From the NCBI GenBank assembly GCA_039881145.1, contig JAYKKI010000004.1, forward strand, positions 47,081,501 to 47,145,500: 64,000 nt of DNA, in the 5' to 3' direction. A program made the translations under genes and the position numbers. Below, piece by piece: positions 62,938 to 64,000 of the stretch (position 1 is its first letter; every line of letters begins with the position of its first letter). The notes beneath the pieces were generated by a model. The model was given only the letters and a program-made list of their open reading frames with translations, made no database searches and was not told the DNA's origin. The stretch is from Druceiella hillmani. Its lineage: Eukaryota; Arthropoda; Insecta; Lepidoptera; Hepialidae.

Positions 62938-64000
62938 GTAAGCTTTTTAGAATGTTATTTTAGTAACGCAAGATTACAACTCAAAAAATAAGAGTGAAAG
63001 AAAATAATTACGTCGCATAATCTCTGTTATCATTATAATTATAAAATAACTAGTTTCCCGTCCCAGCTTTAATCAGGCTAACAGTAACCATTTTCATGTA
63101 ATCACTAGGAGGACAGACAGTTTGGTTTCTTTTCATGTTTGTTTATAGTTTAAGGTTTTTGTGCACAAAATGGATTGACATGAAACTTTTACCACCATGT
63201 AGTTTATATCATATAGATGGATGTAGTGTATATAATATATTTGTAGAATGTGCGGATATTTAGCAATAACAATTCAATTAAAGTGAGCCAAAGTTTACCA
63301 GGCGCATTAAATAAAAGTTTCATTTATTATTGTTTAAAAGTTTAACTTCGCTGTGAGTTAAACTTTCAAGCAATTATAGCTAAAGTAAATGGATATTGTA
63401 GACAACACGAAAATGTAAAAAAAGTTTAAATATGCAAATTACTCATTTTTATATATTGTCTTTAATGACCGGTTTTAAATTGGATAGTAGAAGTATATTT
63501 GTTAAACGCAGAAATATTAAATAATATTTGAAAAATTGTTCATGACAATGAAAACTCAAATAATTGCCAGCAAATATTTGGTTAATTATTATCAATTGTT
63601 TATTATAAACGTTTTTATGTTACAATATTTGGCTCTACAGACCTGTACAAGAATAAAGCACACAATCAATAATTAAACCGTTGAGAATATTGTTACTAAA
63701 TTAATTGTAAATAATTATTACATAAGAAAGTGGATGAAGCGAGATGCAGTCATGTTCACTTTTTGTCTTGATATAGCTGGGACAAGTTTGCTAGTTTTAA
63801 TTATAATTTATCGGTACAATTGCTTAAAGATTTAGTTATATCATGTTTCCTGAAATGAATATATTTATTATCCAGTTTCCTGAAGTTTAGACAATCTTAT
63901 AATTTCTTTTAGGGCATATCTTTCTGTAAGGAGATTAAGTATGTTATAAAAATTAAATAATCACAATCTCCTTACTCGCAAATTTTCTGATATAATTTAT
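62938..64000. other. RIC1 intron, continuing past the window end
   Basis: AT-rich sequence with no recognisable exon. The gene is cut by the window edge. Confidence 0.65.

Overview
This is an AT-rich eukaryotic window with short exons, long introns, GT-AG splice sites and dense interspersed repeats. It looks like an insect, most probably a moth or butterfly. The reasons are two RR-2 cuticular-protein genes, several copies of the AAGTGCGAGT...GGGTTCCGTA repeat family common in Lepidoptera, Helitron 3' ends of the lepidopteran GCGAAGC...CTAG type, and R1-like, RTE-like and mariner fossils. I cannot name the species. Most long open frames here are chance or transposon-derived. The real host genes are split into exons too short to stand out as ORFs.

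Three host genes can be supported. Two are tandem, same-strand (minus) RR-2 cuticular-protein genes. Gene A (10754-22277) has coding exons 22254-22277, 18647-18742, 17134-17230 and 10754-11040, giving 167 aa. Gene B (29758-42880) has exons 42857-42880, 40910-41008, 35772-35868 and 29758-30275, giving 245 aa. Both have an 8-codon first exon, a secretory-signal second exon, a 97-nt third exon carrying the first half of the chitin-binding domain, and the same intron phases. Each also has a TATA box about 31-33 bp upstream of a TCAGT initiator. They are paralogues from a tandem duplication. The third gene, on the plus strand, is RIC1 (Rab6A-GEF complex partner 1). Two consecutive internal exons are visible, 57359-57572 and 62828-62937. 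Its earlier and later exons were not found in the window.

Layout: 1-10.7 kb is repeats only (mariner fossil, LINE fragments, 212-bp tandem array, tRNA-derived SINE). 10.7-22.4 kb is gene A, with a 33-bp minisatellite in intron 2. 22.4-29.7 kb is a repeat-rich spacer with 166-bp, 196-bp and 111-bp tandem arrays and a large fold-back element. 29.7-43.0 kb is gene B, whose introns hold an R1-like LINE, a deleted Helitron, a second mariner fragment and a broken THAP exon. 43-57.3 kb holds a Mutator-like fossil, a minus-strand LINE, an RTE-like tail and a 266-bp near-perfect palindrome. 57.3-64 kb is RIC1, with a pogo-like fossil and a MITE in its intron.

The most unusual item is the palindrome at 55950-56215. 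Each arm carries a 41-nt segment that folds as a hammerhead-ribozyme-like motif. A 57-bp fragment of the same family nearby is flanked by a 12-bp target-site duplication, which points to a retroelement, possibly Penelope-like. A second oddity is that two Helitron 3' termini lie 31 and 33 bp upstream of two different splice acceptors of gene B. All exon and repeat boundaries were read by eye. Nothing was aligned to a database.
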